64,000 nucleotides of DNA from Trichlorobacter thiogenes (GCF_900167465.1 NZ_FUWR01000015.1:1-64000); one strand, 5' to 3'; counted from the stretch's first letter, positions 1 to 10,800 are shown. Numbers and translations are program-made. Notes: generated from the letters alone by a model not told the origin.

Positions 1-325
1 CCGGTTCTGCGTCCAACATTTCGAGGGGGTCACTTCTGCGGTGACAATTCCGGCAGCACCAACACAGCGTCCAGTATTCCGGGGGTGCCTGTTCTGCGTC
101 GCCTGTTCGCACCTGGCTGATTCTCCGTCCGGTCTGAAGGGTAGCCCCTTTCTCCGTCCGAAAATCAGCCGGGCTTGCTTCTGCGTCCAGGATCGGGACC
201 AGCTCAACACAGCGTCCAGCCCATGGCCGGTCCCGGTTCTGCGTCCAGGTTTTCGAGGTGGTCAACTCAGCGAAGCGCGGACGGCTGGGACCAACACTGC
301 GTCCAGATCCCCCACGAACTATAAA
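1..325. repeat. 29-bp degenerate tandem repeat array (11 units, cut by window start)
   Basis: A core of the form C[T/A]GCGTCCAG recurs with exact 29-bp spacing. The core C of successive units falls at 7, 36, 65, 94, 123, 152, 181, 210, 239, 268 and 297. Six units keep GCGTCC exactly and two more read CCGTCC. The rest of each unit is loosely conserved, often with a G-rich middle such as TTCGAGG.GGTCA. Register never slips, although individual units differ a lot. The array continues past the left edge, because the preceding unit's end (GGTT) is visible, and stops in A/T-rich DNA after about 306. Function unknown. A multi-site protein-binding region, for example at a transposon end, is one possibility. 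29 is not a multiple of 3, so this is not a repeat protein. Confidence 0.85.
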
Positions 326-937
326 AGCTAATAGTTAATGTTATTATATTGTTCGGGTCCTTCCCGGCATTCCACTCCATGCGGGTAATTCAGCCCTCGA
401 CCTTTTCGCGCAATTTGGTTTTTTTAAGTTCCAGAATATCGGAATACAACGGTACTGTGCCAAGTTGTGCCTTGGGTGTAAGTATTGGTCGTGTGTTGTT
501 GCGGAAAAGTCAGTAGATTTTTTATCTTTGCAAACATGGCAAGTTTTGCGGCAAGCAAAAGTTTTTGGGGGCTTTTTAGGGGGCTTTTTTCTGAAAGGCT
601 TTAAAATAAGTAAATGATTTCAGCATTGTGTTGTTCCGGCCTCTGTACCAGCTAACAATCCAGCATCATCCGATGCACCCCTAAAGCCCTTGACAACTCA
701 AGGGCTTTTCTTTTTACTGATTCAACCATTCTATTGTCAGTTCGCTGTATCTGTATATGTGAAGTACCTTGAGGGGCTTGCTTGCATGGAAACCCACTGG
801 ACTTTAAATATACAAACATATATATTATCAAATATTTTTTTACGCCTGCTTTTTTCGACTACAGAAATCAGTACCAACAGATAGCTTCTGCTATCTTATT
901 TAACCAAAATTAATCAGTATGTTACGGGTACACCTAT
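326..937. other. A/T-rich intergenic stretch without a convincing gene
   Basis: About 600 bases with no credible coding region. It holds a direct repeat of GGGGGCTTTTT near 566-590, a type of sequence I associate with the edges of integrase-borne islands, and an intrinsic terminator at 683-714. Short open frames here lack ribosome-binding sites and recognisable products. What the terminator ends is unclear, since no gene or RNA was recognised just upstream of it. Confidence 0.5.
683..714 (+). terminator. Rho-independent terminator
   Basis: A perfect 10-bp stem AAAGCCCTTG / CAAGGGCTTT with a 6-base loop is followed by TCTTTTT. No clear gene ends just upstream, so it may close an unrecognised small RNA or a decayed gene. 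Confidence 0.75.
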
Positions 938-1783
938 ATGTCGCCTAAAAAACTGCTGGGAGAAATACTGGTTAATAAAGGCATCCTTTCACCGGTGACG
1001 GTTGAGCGCATGAGCAAACTGGCCAGTTCTGAAAAGAAACGTTTTGGCTGGTTCCTTGAGGACAGAGGACTCATTACGGGAAATGAGCTTTCGGAAGCAC
1101 TGGCTGAACAGTTCAACATTAAACACCTGCCAAATATCGCACAATACAGCTATTCCAAACAGCTTCTTGCCTTGATTACGCCTGAGACAGCACTTGAATT
1201 CAACCTGTTTCCGCTACGTCAGGAAGGCAACAACCTTTTAATGGCAGTCACTGACCCCACCGACATGAAGATGGCAAACAATATTGCCAAAAATCAGGGG
1301 ATGACCATTGTCCCGGCGGTGGTGTCCCGAAAGGAATTTTTTGCCGCATTTTGTAAACATTATCTTGGTCGAGAGGTTCAGCAACCAAAGGAAAAAACCG
1401 TCCTCATTGCAGATGATGACAAGCTGACGCGGGAGATGTTAAAGGAGATTTTGACAAGCAACGGTTTTCGGGTACTGCTGGCCGCCGATGGTATGGAGGC
1501 ATACAAGGAGATCGTTGCCAGCCGCCCTCAAGTTGTGCTTACAGATAAAGTAATGCCCAATTTTGATGGATTCCAATTGATCAAGCTGGTCAAGGCCATT
1601 CATGATCTCAGATCAATCCCGATCATACTGATCAGTGATAAAACAACTGACGATGATGAGGCCAGGCTCTTTGAACTTGGATTCTTCGATTTCATGAGTA
1701 AACCGATCAAGGCGGTCACCCTGGTATCAAGGGTCAAGCGGGCCATGGGTATATCCGGGGATTCAACAGAATCCACTGTCTAA
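938..1783 (+). CDS. MshEN (GspE/PilB N-terminal) domain - receiver domain protein
   Basis: A 281-residue soluble protein with two parts. Residues about 1-145 resemble the N-terminal domain of type II secretion and type IV pilus ATPases (GspE/PilB, MshEN), the part that in some homologues binds cyclic-di-GMP. Residues about 150-275 are a response-regulator receiver domain with the acidic pair in IADDDK, the phospho-acceptor Asp203 in TDKVMPN and a conserved Lys in SKPIK. There is no ATPase domain and no DNA-binding output. It is therefore probably a signalling adaptor, for motility, pili or secretion, rather than a motor. It stands alone on the plus strand after a non-coding stretch. The domain calls are firm; the role is inferred. 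Confidence 0.85.
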   Translation: MSPKKLLGEILVNKGILSPVTVERMSKLASSEKKRFGWFLEDRGLITGNELSEALAEQFNIKHLPNIAQYSYSKQLLALITPETALEFNLFPLRQEGNNLLMAVTDPTDMKMANNIAKNQGMTIVPAVVSRKEFFAAFCKHYLGREVQQPKEKTVLIADDDKLTREMLKEILTSNGFRVLLAADGMEAYKEIVASRPQVVLTDKVMPNFDGFQLIKLVKAIHDLRSIPIILISDKTTDDDEARLFELGFFDFMSKPIKAVTLVSRVKRAMGISGDSTESTV

Positions 1784-1804
1784 TCCAGAAGCAGGTCCGA
1801 CACG

Positions 1805-1975
1805 TTAATTTTTGCTGCAGATCTCGCAGCGGCTGATATCAAGCGTCTGCAGCTCTGCTCCACACACAGCGCAGGCATTCAGCCATTCCGGGTGTCCGGC
1901 TGCAACGGCCCGGGCCAGGGCTTCCAGACGCTTCACCTCTGCTTCCATCTCATCGTTGTACTGACATTCAAACAT
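1805..1975 (-). CDS. Small zinc-ribbon protein (56 residues)
   Basis: A short open frame reading on the minus strand, starting just after the stop of the thiamine-binding-type gene, so the two are probably co-transcribed. It encodes 56 residues with a charged helical N-terminal half (residues about 6-25) and a C-terminal pair of CXXC knuckles, CAVC and CEIC, the layout of a small zinc ribbon. Its stop lies 21 bases beyond the convergent stop of the receiver gene. I do not recognise a named family. The clean coding pattern and paired CXXC motifs make it more likely real than chance. Confidence 0.6.
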   Translation of the reverse strand: MFECQYNDEMEAEVKRLEALARAVAAGHPEWLNACAVCGAELQTLDISRCEICSKN

Positions 1976-1981
1976 GGCTGG

Positions 1982-2281
1982 CTATCCTAACTTTGCTTTC
2001 ACACTGTTGATCTTGTCTTCCATAGTCTGATCACGATCAGTGCGGGTACCCATTTTGATGGTGGTGGTGATACGCGGTGCCCCCATCCCATGCACCACCT
2101 CATGGCAACGCTTGATGGCCGCAAAGACCGCATCCCATTCCCCTTCAATGTTGGTGCCGTAGGAATGCAGCGCCGTCTTCAGGCCTGCCTCGGTCAGCAC
2201 CTTTTCACAGGCAGCAATATAGCTGGAGACGGAAACACCCACCCCCATCGGAACCACGCAGAGATCAACCAAAACCTTCAT
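1982..2281 (-). CDS. MTH1187/YkoF-family thiamine-binding-type protein
   Basis: The start at 2281 is chosen because a GGAGG ribosome-binding site sits 6-10 bases upstream and because the conserved core begins at MKVLVDLCVVP. An in-frame upstream extension has no such support. The 99-residue product has the features of the MTH1187 (DUF77) family: the N-terminal VPMGVG.SVS strand-turn, the central HSYGTN(I)EGEWD motif and a C-terminal IK.GTR segment. Family members are small ferredoxin-fold proteins, and some bind thiamine or its pyrimidine. The physiological ligand here is not shown. It is divergent from the radical SAM gene at 2385 and precedes the small zinc-ribbon gene. Confidence 0.85.
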   Translation of the reverse strand: MKVLVDLCVVPMGVGVSVSSYIAACEKVLTEAGLKTALHSYGTNIEGEWDAVFAAIKRCHEVVHGMGAPRITTTIKMGTRTDRDQTMEDKINSVKAKLG

Positions 2282-2384
2282 ACTGCCTCCAGACAGGTAA
2301 AATAGTTTGCCAAACAGATCTTGTTGATTACTATCAGATCTGATCATCCCATTGCACTGAAAAAATCCCGGCCAGGAGTCTAGC

Positions 2385-3266
2385 ATGCCCCGTTACATAG
2401 AACCGGTGTTCCGTCCACCCAGTGAAGCCCGCAGCCTGATCTTCCAGATCACGGTGGGTTGTTCCCAGAACCAGTGCAAATTCTGCGGCATGTACAAGGG
2501 CAAGCAGTTTCGCGTTCGCCCTGTGGATGAGATGCTGGCTGAGATTGCCGGAATACCGGCCTCTTACCGGTCGCGGGTTGAGCGGGTTTTTCTGGCTGAT
2601 GGCGATGCCCTGGTCTACCCATTTGACGGACTGGTCACTATTCTGGATGCCTTGGCCACCGCCTTTCCCGACCTGACACGGATCGGCTCCTATGCCTCAC
2701 CCAACAGCCTGACCACCAAAACAGTGGAGCAGTTACAGCTACTACGGGAGAAGAAGCTACGGATTCTGTACTTTGGTCTGGAATCCGGTGATGACGAGAC
2801 CCTGCAACAGATCAACAAGGGCTTTGACAGCAACCGGATGGCTGAACTGGCGTTGATGGCACGCCAGGCCGGCATGAAGCTGTCAGTCACCGCGATCCTC
2901 GGTCTGGCCGGGCGAAGCCGCAGCCTGGAACATGCCAGAGCCACGGCTGCCTGGGTCAACCGGGTCAACCCGGAGTATTTCTCGTTGTTAACTCTCTTTC
3001 ACCGCCACAACGAACCGTTTGTCCGTTCACTTGAACAGTGCAACCACCGTGAACTGTTGCTGGAGGCACGGGAACTGCTCTGTCATCTGGCTCCCCAGCG
3101 CACCATCCTGCGCTCCAATCACGTCTCCAACTTTCTGAACCTGGCTGGCAGTTACCCCAAAGACCGGGAGCGGCTGATTGCAGATCTTGACCAAGCAATG
3201 ATACGGGCTGAGCAGCTGCCGGGCTTTATGGATCTGGTGCCGACCTACGAAGAAGAGTATTACTGA
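2385..3266 (+). CDS. Radical SAM protein
   Basis: A 293-residue enzyme whose N-terminus carries the [4Fe-4S] cluster motif as C-SQNQ-C-KF-C (residues about 28-36), a CX4CX2C arrangement instead of the usual CX3CX2C. It is followed by GMYKGKQFR, a glycine-rich GLESG motif near residue 130 (SAM binding) and ILGLAG later on. I recall a family of stand-alone radical SAM proteins with this GCS.N.C.FC.MY signature, but no established substrate. The start lies about 100 bases from the divergent thiamine-binding-type gene, so the two may share a control region. Confidence 0.85.
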   Translation: MPRYIEPVFRPPSEARSLIFQITVGCSQNQCKFCGMYKGKQFRVRPVDEMLAEIAGIPASYRSRVERVFLADGDALVYPFDGLVTILDALATAFPDLTRIGSYASPNSLTTKTVEQLQLLREKKLRILYFGLESGDDETLQQINKGFDSNRMAELALMARQAGMKLSVTAILGLAGRSRSLEHARATAAWVNRVNPEYFSLLTLFHRHNEPFVRSLEQCNHRELLLEARELLCHLAPQRTILRSNHVSNFLNLAGSYPKDRERLIADLDQAMIRAEQLPGFMDLVPTYEEEYY

Positions 3267-3442
3267 TTCCAGCTCAAGGTACTCTCTTCGTTGGCTTGCC
3301 TTCGGCTACTTATAGCCTTGAATCAGCCTTTATTTGAAATGAGAAGCTGCCATTACCTGCCAATTTTCTTGAAAAAATATTCATTTTCATATATTTTTAC
3401 GCATTTGATTTTATTAGCCTATCTACAGGTAGGGAACAGCCC
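3267..3442. promoter_or_regulatory. Leader of the pfa-ole operon with candidate sigma-70 promoter
   Basis: This gap precedes the seven-gene pfa-ole operon. TTGAAA at 3369-3374 and TATTTT at 3392-3397 are spaced by 17 bases and lie in a distinctly A/T-rich patch, so they are a plausible -35/-10 pair. AGGTAGGG at about 3427-3434 serves as ribosome-binding site for the TTG start at 3443. No operator was recognised. Confidence 0.4.
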
Positions 3443-4876
3443 TTGAACCCATTAACCGCACCGCTTGAGGAACAGCTTAGCCGGATTGTGCCAGAACAAC
3501 TGGGTGACACCAGCTTCTGTCAAGAGCTTGGCATCCGCTACCCGTACCTGGGTGGATCCATGGCCAAGGGGATCAGCTCAGTGCCCCTGGCAATTGCACT
3601 TGGCAAGACAGGCATGCTGGGATTCTTTGGCGCTGCCGGACTGCCGCTGGCAGCGGTTGAGGCAGCTGTTGACCAACTGCTGGCTGCCAACATCCCGTTT
3701 GGCTGCAATCTGATCCATTCCCCCCAAGAGCCTGATCTTGAGGCAGCTCTGGCAGAACTGTACATCCGCAAAGGGGTGCATCTGGTGGAGGCTTCGGCCT
3801 TTCTGGCCCTGACCCTGCCGCTGGTGCGCTACCGTCTGCATGGCATCCATCGCGGTGCTGATGGCAGCATCGTCACCCCCAACCGGATCATTGCCAAGGT
3901 CTCCCGCGAGGAGCTGGCTGAAAAATTCTTCTCCCCTGCCCCTGAAAAACTGATCAACAGCCTGCTGCAACAGGGTCAGATCACTGCTGAACAGGCGGAA
4001 CTGGCCCGTCAGATTCCGATGGCGCAGGATATTACGGCGGAGGCTGATTCCGGCGGCCATACCGATAACCGGCCAGCCCTGACCCTGCTGCCCACCATCC
4101 AGTCAGTGGCAGCCCGGATGCAGCAGCAGCACAACTACCCGCTGGCGTTGCGGGTTGGCCTGGGTGGCGGCATCGGCACCCCCCAGTCAGCAGCAGCAGC
4201 CTTCAGCATGGGGGCTGCCTGGATTATGGTAGGTTCTGTGCATCAAGCCTGCGTTGAATCCGGCACCTCCGATGCCGTGCGCAGCATGCTGGCTGAGACC
4301 CGTCAGGCTGATGTGACCATGGCACCGGCTGCTGATATGTTTGAGATGGGGGTTACGGTACAGGTGTTGAAGCGCGGCACCATGTTTGCCATGCGGGCAG
4401 CCAAGCTGTACGAAATTTACCGTAGCCTTGACAGCCTTGAGGCGATCCCGGCTACAGAACGGGAAAAGCTGGAAAAGACCGTCTTTCTTTCACCGCTGGA
4501 GCAGATCTGGCAGCAGACCCGCAGCTTCTTTCAGCAGCGTGACCCGCGTCAGGTGGAACGGGCTGAGCGTGAACCGAAACATCGCATGGCGCTGGTGTTC
4601 CGCTGGTACCTTGGTCAAGCAGCCCACTGGGCCAAGGATGGCGACCCCAAGCGGACTATTGATTATCAGGTCTGGTGCGGCCCTGCCATGGGGGCCTTTA
4701 ACGAATGGGTCAAAGGCAGTCCGCTGGAAGCGCCTGCCAACCGCCGGGCAGCCTGTGTGGCCCGCAATATCCTGGAGGGCGCCGCAACCATCAGCCGCGC
4801 CAACCTGCATCGCTTTACCGGGAGCAGCAGCAGCTCCCAGATGATGAAACCGGAGATCAAGGAGTTTCTCGCGTGA
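3443..4876 (+). CDS. pfaD: PfaD-type enoyl reductase of the polyunsaturated fatty acid synthase
   Basis: A 477-residue FMN-dependent enoyl reductase of the 2-nitropropane dioxygenase-like fold, matching PfaD by its N-terminal LGGSMAKGISS, the central ITAEADSGGHTDNRP motif, the glycine-rich GLGGGIGTP phosphate-binding loop and the MFEMGVTVQVLKRGTMFA block. PfaD reduces the enoyl double bonds that are to be saturated during iterative PUFA assembly. Translation starts at a TTG codon preceded by AGGTAGGG; no better ATG exists nearby. The stop overlaps the pfaA start (GTGA), so the two are translationally coupled. In Shewanella-type clusters pfaD is the last gene; here it is first. Confidence 0.92.
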   Translation: MNPLTAPLEEQLSRIVPEQLGDTSFCQELGIRYPYLGGSMAKGISSVPLAIALGKTGMLGFFGAAGLPLAAVEAAVDQLLAANIPFGCNLIHSPQEPDLEAALAELYIRKGVHLVEASAFLALTLPLVRYRLHGIHRGADGSIVTPNRIIAKVSREELAEKFFSPAPEKLINSLLQQGQITAEQAELARQIPMAQDITAEADSGGHTDNRPALTLLPTIQSVAARMQQQHNYPLALRVGLGGGIGTPQSAAAAFSMGAAWIMVGSVHQACVESGTSDAVRSMLAETRQADVTMAPAADMFEMGVTVQVLKRGTMFAMRAAKLYEIYRSLDSLEAIPATEREKLEKTVFLSPLEQIWQQTRSFFQQRDPRQVERAEREPKHRMALVFRWYLGQAAHWAKDGDPKRTIDYQVWCGPAMGAFNEWVKGSPLEAPANRRAACVARNILEGAATISRANLHRFTGSSSSSQMMKPEIKEFLA

Positions 4877-7800
4877 AACAATCAGAACAGGATCGCACCC
4901 TTACCACTGCCGGAGCACCACTGGCCATTATCGGCATCGGTTGCCTCTTTCCCAAATCAGAGGACAAGGCCGCCTACTGGGCCACCATCCGTGAAGGCGT
5001 GGATGCCATCACCGAGATCCCTGCATCCCACTGGCGCGTAGATGATCTCTATGATCCCAACCCCAAGACCCCGGACAAGACCTATGGCAAGCGCGGCGGT
5101 TTCCTGTCTGAAGTGCCGTTTAACCCGATGGAATACAACATCCCCCCTAACTCCCTTGAGGCGATTGACACCTCGCAGCTGCTGGGTCTGGTTGCTGCCG
5201 GTCAGGCGTTGCAGGATGCAGGCTACGGATCAGACAAGCAGTTTGACCGGAGCAAGGTCAGCGTGATTCTGGGAGTCACCGGTGCCCTGGAGATGGTGAT
5301 TCCGCTGGGTGCCCGCCTGGGCCACCCCCGCTGGCGTGAGGCCTTGCATGATGCCGGTGTAACGCAGGATGTTGCCGAGGATGTAGTACAACGGATCTCC
5401 GATTCCTACGTGGGCTGGCAGGAAAACTCCTTCCCCGGCCTGTTGGGCAACGTGGTTGCCGGACGGATCAGCAAACAGTACGACCTGGGCGGCACCAACT
5501 GCGTGGTTGATGCTGCCTGCGCTAGCTCCTTCAGTGCCCTGCATCTGGCAGGCATGGAGTTGACCACCGGTGCTGCTGATATGGTGGTAACCGGCGGGGT
5601 GGATACCTTTAACGACATCTTCATGTACACCTGTTTCAGCAAGACCCCGGCCCTCTCTGCCTCCGGCAATGCCAAGCCGTTTGATGCCTCGGCTGACGGC
5701 ACCATCCTGGGCGAAGGTCTGGGGCTGGTGGTATTAAAGCGACTGGCTGATGCAGAACGGGATGGCGACAAGATCTACGCAGTTGTCCGTGGCATCGGCT
5801 CTTCCAGTGATGGCAAGGGTGAAGCGATCTATACCCCCAGCGCCTCCGGCCAGAAAAAAGCGATCCTGAACGCCTGCGCCAATGCAGGGGTCACCCTGGA
5901 CAGCATCGGCCTGCTGGAGGCCCACGGCACCGGCACCAAGGTGGGTGATGCGGTTGAGGTCTCAGCAGCACGGGAGATCTTTGGTGAAGCAGACCACCCC
6001 TGGTGCGCCATCAGTTCAGTCAAGTCCCAGATCGGCCATGCCAAGGCAGCGGCCGGATCAGCCGGCCTGATCAAGGCTGCCCTGGCCCTGCACCACCGGG
6101 TCATCCCCCCCACCATCAAGGTCACCAAACCACAGGATGAGGTCACTGCTGGCCGCACCCCTTTCTACATCACCACCCGCAAACGGCCCTGGATTACCCG
6201 CAACAACAGCCCCCGCCGTGCCGGTGTCAGCGCCTTCGGGTTTGGTGGTTCCAACTTCCACACCATTCTTGAAGAGTACCGCCCCCTGCAGGAGGCTGCA
6301 GAATGGGATGGTTCAGTACAGTTGCTGACCTTCAGCGGAGCTGATGCCGCCAGTCTGACCACACAACTTGCCAGCATTTCTGCTGATAGTGCCTGGAACG
6401 ACCTGCGTGGCAAGGCAGCCGGCCTGCGGGCCGGTTTTGATCCAAAGGCAGCCTGCCGTCTGGCCCTGACTGTTGAACGCAGTGCCAACCTTGGCACCCT
6501 GCTGAATACTGCAAAAACCATGCTGGCCAAGCAACCTGCTGCCAACTGGACCACGCCGGATGGTATCTGCTATGCCACCGGCAGTGCTGTTGCTCAACCG
6601 GGCCTGTTGTTCCCTGGTCAGGGAGCCCAGTATGTGGGTATGCTGCGGGATCTGGCCTGTGGCTTTCCCCAACTGCTGGACAGCCTCGAGCAGGCAGAAG
6701 CCGCAACACCGGGCCTGACCGACCTGATCTACCCTGCTGATCGTTTTGATCAAGGGGCTGCTGAGCAGCAGGAGACTGAACTGCGTGCCACCCAGATCGC
6801 CCAGCCAGCCATTGGTGCCGTCAGCCTGGGTGCCCTGCGCCTGCTGGAGGCGTTCGGCCTGAAGGCTGCTGCTGCTGCAGGCCACAGTTATGGTGAGCTG
6901 ACCGCCTTGTGTGCTGCTGGTCTGCTGGATGAAACCTCCTTCCACAGCCTCTCCCGTTTACGCGGTTCCTTGATGGCTGAGGGGACTGGCGACAAAGGTA
7001 GCATGCTGGCAGTTTCAGCACCTCTGGCAGCGGTTGAGCAGATGCTGGCTGAAGAGAAGATCAATCTGGTGATTGCCAACCGCAATGCCCCGACCCAGGC
7101 GGTCCTGTCCGGCGCAACCGACCAGATCAAGCTTGCCGAAGCTGCCTGCAAGAGCCGCAAACTAACCTGTAAACAGTTGCCGGTTGCTGCTGCCTTCCAC
7201 AGCCCGCTGGTGGCAGATGCTGCAGCACCGTTTCTGGCCGGTCTGGCAGATATCCGGTGGGGCAGTGGCAGCATGCCGGTCTATGCCAACAGCAGTGCCG
7301 CCCCCTACCCGGCTGACATGGCTGCTGCCAAGGAGCTGCTGGCTGGCCAGCTGGCCCGTCCGGTTGAGTTTGTAGCCCAGATTGAGGCGATGTACGCTGC
7401 CGGCATCCGTTGCTTTGTTGAGGTTGGTCCTGGTGCCCGCCTGTCCGGTCTGGTCAAGGCGATCCTAGGGGACAAGGAACATAGCTGCGTGGCCCTAGAC
7501 AGCTCCAATGGCAAGCGTAACGGACTGGTTGACCTGGGACGCTGCCTTGCGCAACTGAGTGTGCTTGGCCTTGAGATCAACCTGCAGCTCTGGGATGAAG
7601 GCTATCACGCCCCTGCAGCGCCTGCCAAAAAGCCACTGCTGGTGGTTCCGCTCTGCGGCGCCAACTATGTCAAATCCAAGCCCAAGCGGCCTGCAGTTGC
7701 ACCGAAGCCGGTCAGTACTGCACAGCCAGCCGCCAGTAGCATACCGGTTGCACCGGCCCCAATAACTGTTCAGGCAACGGCACCAACTGCATCCCGCGAT

Positions 7801-10800
7801 GCCCTGGCAGAATCGTTGCGGGTGACCCGCGAAGGGATGGCAGTGCTGCAACGGATGCAGGAAGAGACCGCCCAACTGCACCGCCGTTTTCTGGAGGGAC
7901 AGGAGACCGCCTCCCGCACCATCCAGACCCTGCTTTCCCAGCAGCAACAGGTTCTGCAGGGTGGTATGGCAACCATGCCCACTATGCCGCTTGCACCTGT
8001 CACCATCGCTGCGCCGGTCATGTCGGCAGCAGTTGTGCAGCCTCAGCCGGTTCAGCAACAGGTTACCGTCCAACCAGCCCCTGTTGCTGCACAGCCGGTC
8101 TCCAATGCAGTCACCGAGACCCTGCTGACAGTGATCAGTGAAAAGACCGGCTACCCGATGGAGATGCTGGAACTGTCCATGAGCATGGATGCTGATCTAG
8201 GGATTGACTCCATCAAGCGGGTCGAGATCCTTTCCGCTCTGCAGGAGCGACTTCCCTCTTCACCAGCCATCGGCCCTGACCAACTTGGCGTATTGAACAC
8301 CCTGGGACAGATTGCTGAGTATCTGGGAGCCGGAGCTGCTGTTGCAACACCAGCTGCAGCGCCTGTGCAGCAGGTATCCAGTGCAGTTACCGAAACCATG
8401 CTGGCAGTGGTCAGTGAAAAAACCGGCTATCCCATAGAGATGCTGGAACTTTCCATGAGCATGGATGCGGATCTGGGAATTGACTCCATCAAGCGGGTTG
8501 AGATCCTCTCCGCACTGCAGGAACGTCTGCCTTCAGCACCGGTGATCGGCCCTGACCAACTTGGTGTACTGAACACCCTGGGACAGATTGCTGACTATCT
8601 GGGGGCTGGTACGGCGGTTGTTGCGCCTGTTGCCGTCAGTGGCAGTCAACCAGCAAGCAGCGCAATTACCGAAACCATGCTGGCCGTGGTCAGTGAAAAG
8701 ACCGGCTATCCCATAGAGATGCTGGAACTGACCATGAGCATGGATGCTGATCTGGGGATTGACTCCATCAAGCGGGTTGAGATCCTCTCCTGCCTGCAGG
8801 AGCGGCTGCCAACAGCACCGGTGATTGGCCCTGATCAGCTGGGTGTGCTGAACACCCTGGGGCAGATTGCAGACTATCTGGGAGCAGGAGCAGCACCTAC
8901 AGCTGTCAGCACAGTACAACCAGCAGCCTCAAACATTACCGAGACCATGCTGGCGGTGGTCAGCGACAAGACCGGCTATCCCATAGAGATGCTGGAACTG
9001 ACCATGAGCATGGATGCGGATCTGGGCATAGACTCCATCAAGCGGGTCGAGATCCTTTCCTGCCTGCAGGAGCGGCTGCCAACAGCGCCGGTCATCGGCC
9101 CTGACCAGCTTGGTGTGCTGAACACCCTGGGGCAGATTGCCAACTACCTGAGCGCCGGTACCGCACCGGCAGCACCGGCAGCACCGGCTCCATCAGCAAC
9201 GCCAGTCCAGCCAGCAGCTGCAGCAGCACCCTCTCAAACTGTGCTGAACCGCAGCCGGATTGTGGCAACGCCGGTTGCTGGCGGTTCTGACACCATCTCC
9301 CTGGCGCAAAACGGGGTGATCGTGGTGACCGATGATGGTTCCAGCTTCTCTGCTGAGCTGTGCAGTTGTCTGACCAGCCAGGGCCACGGCGTGATCCTGA
9401 CCAAGGTATTGGACATCCTGGAACTGCTGCCCATGGATCAGGTGGCTGGTCTGGTGCTGATCGCACCGGCAGACGGCACCGACGATGCCTTTCTGAAAAA
9501 CGGATTCCAGTTACTGAAGCAGATGGCTCCCGGCCTGAAACGGGCCAGCCGCGAAGGTGGCGCCCTGTTTGCCACGGTTTCACGTCTGGATGGCACCTTT
9601 GGCTGCGCAGAGGGATCACAACTGATTGACCCGCTCTCAGGCGGTCTGGCAGGCATGAGCAAGACCGCCCGCCATGAATGGCCGGAAGTGGCCTGCAAGG
9701 CGATTGATCTGGGGGGATTCCCTGACCAGGCTGGTGCTGCACAGGCAGTTGCCAGCGAGCTGTTCCTGAACGGCCCGATTGAAGTGGGGCTATCAGCAGA
9801 GCAACGGATCAGCCTGACACTGCAGGATCTGCCTGAACTGGCAACAGCTGCAACAACACCGGTCCAGCCGGGTGAACTGGTGGTCATCACCGGTGGCGGT
9901 CGGGGTGTGACTGCCGGCGCTGCTGTGGCCATGGCAAAGGCCTGGCAACCGCTGCTGGTACTGCTGGGACGCAGCCCCCTGCCGGAACAGGAACCGGACT
10001 GGCTGCAGGGCATGACCGATGAAGCCGCTATCAAGCGGGCAATTCTGACCCATTCAAAAGAAAAACTGCATCCCCGTGAAATAGAGGAGCGTTATCAGGC
10101 CACAGTTGCCGGTCGTGAACTGCGGGAAACCATGGCACAGATCCAGGCTGTGGGAGGCAGATCGCTCTACTGTTCTGTGGATATCCGTGACAGCCAGGCC
10201 GTTACTGACCTGCTGGCCGATCTGCGCAAGGAACATGGCGAGATCCACGGTCTGGTGCATGGCGCCGGTGTGCTGGCTGACCGTCTGATCGTTGATAAGA
10301 CCAGAGAACAGTTCAACCAGGTCTACAGCACCAAGGTGGCTGGCCTGCGTTCCCTGCTGGATGCCACCCGCAGTGATGACCTGCGCTTTATCGCCCTGTT
10401 CGGTTCCACCACCGGCCGTCTGGGACGCTCCGGTCAGGTGGATTATGCCGTGGCCAACGAAGTCTTGAACAAACTGGCCCAGGCCGAAGCGCGTTGTCGG
10501 GTAAACTGCCGCTCCATCTGCCTCAACTGGGGTCCCTGGGATGGCGGTATGGTCACCCCGGCCCTGAAAAAGGTCTTTGCTGCTGAAGGGATCGGTCTGA
10601 TTCCGCTGGAGGCTGGTGCGGATCTGCTGGTGCAGGAGATAGCAGCATCAACAGGACCGGTTGAGGTCACGGTGCTGGCCGGTGTCAAAGGTACAGCCCT
10701 GTCCATTGATGCCCCCAAACCTGCTGCACCGCTCAAAGAGGCGCTGCGTCTGACCCTGAACGTGGATGATTTCCCGTTCATCAGCTCCCACGTGATTGAC

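Noticed and set aside
1-325. CRISPR array
   Set aside because: The 29-bp period is the whole unit; only ~10 bases are conserved and there are no unique spacers between long identical repeats.
41-331. A 96-codon open frame across the tandem array
   Set aside because: It only follows the G/C-rich repeat DNA, shows no periodic peptide (29 is not divisible by 3), and has no ribosome-binding site or family features.
690-884. A 64-codon open frame after the terminator
   Set aside because: It begins inside the terminator hairpin and has no ribosome-binding site and no recognisable protein features.
4705-4872. N-terminal extension of pfaA into pfaD
   Set aside because: Those codons are a shadow frame of pfaD. 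The KS domain starts shortly after the GTG at 4873, which has a good ribosome-binding site and a GTGA overlap.
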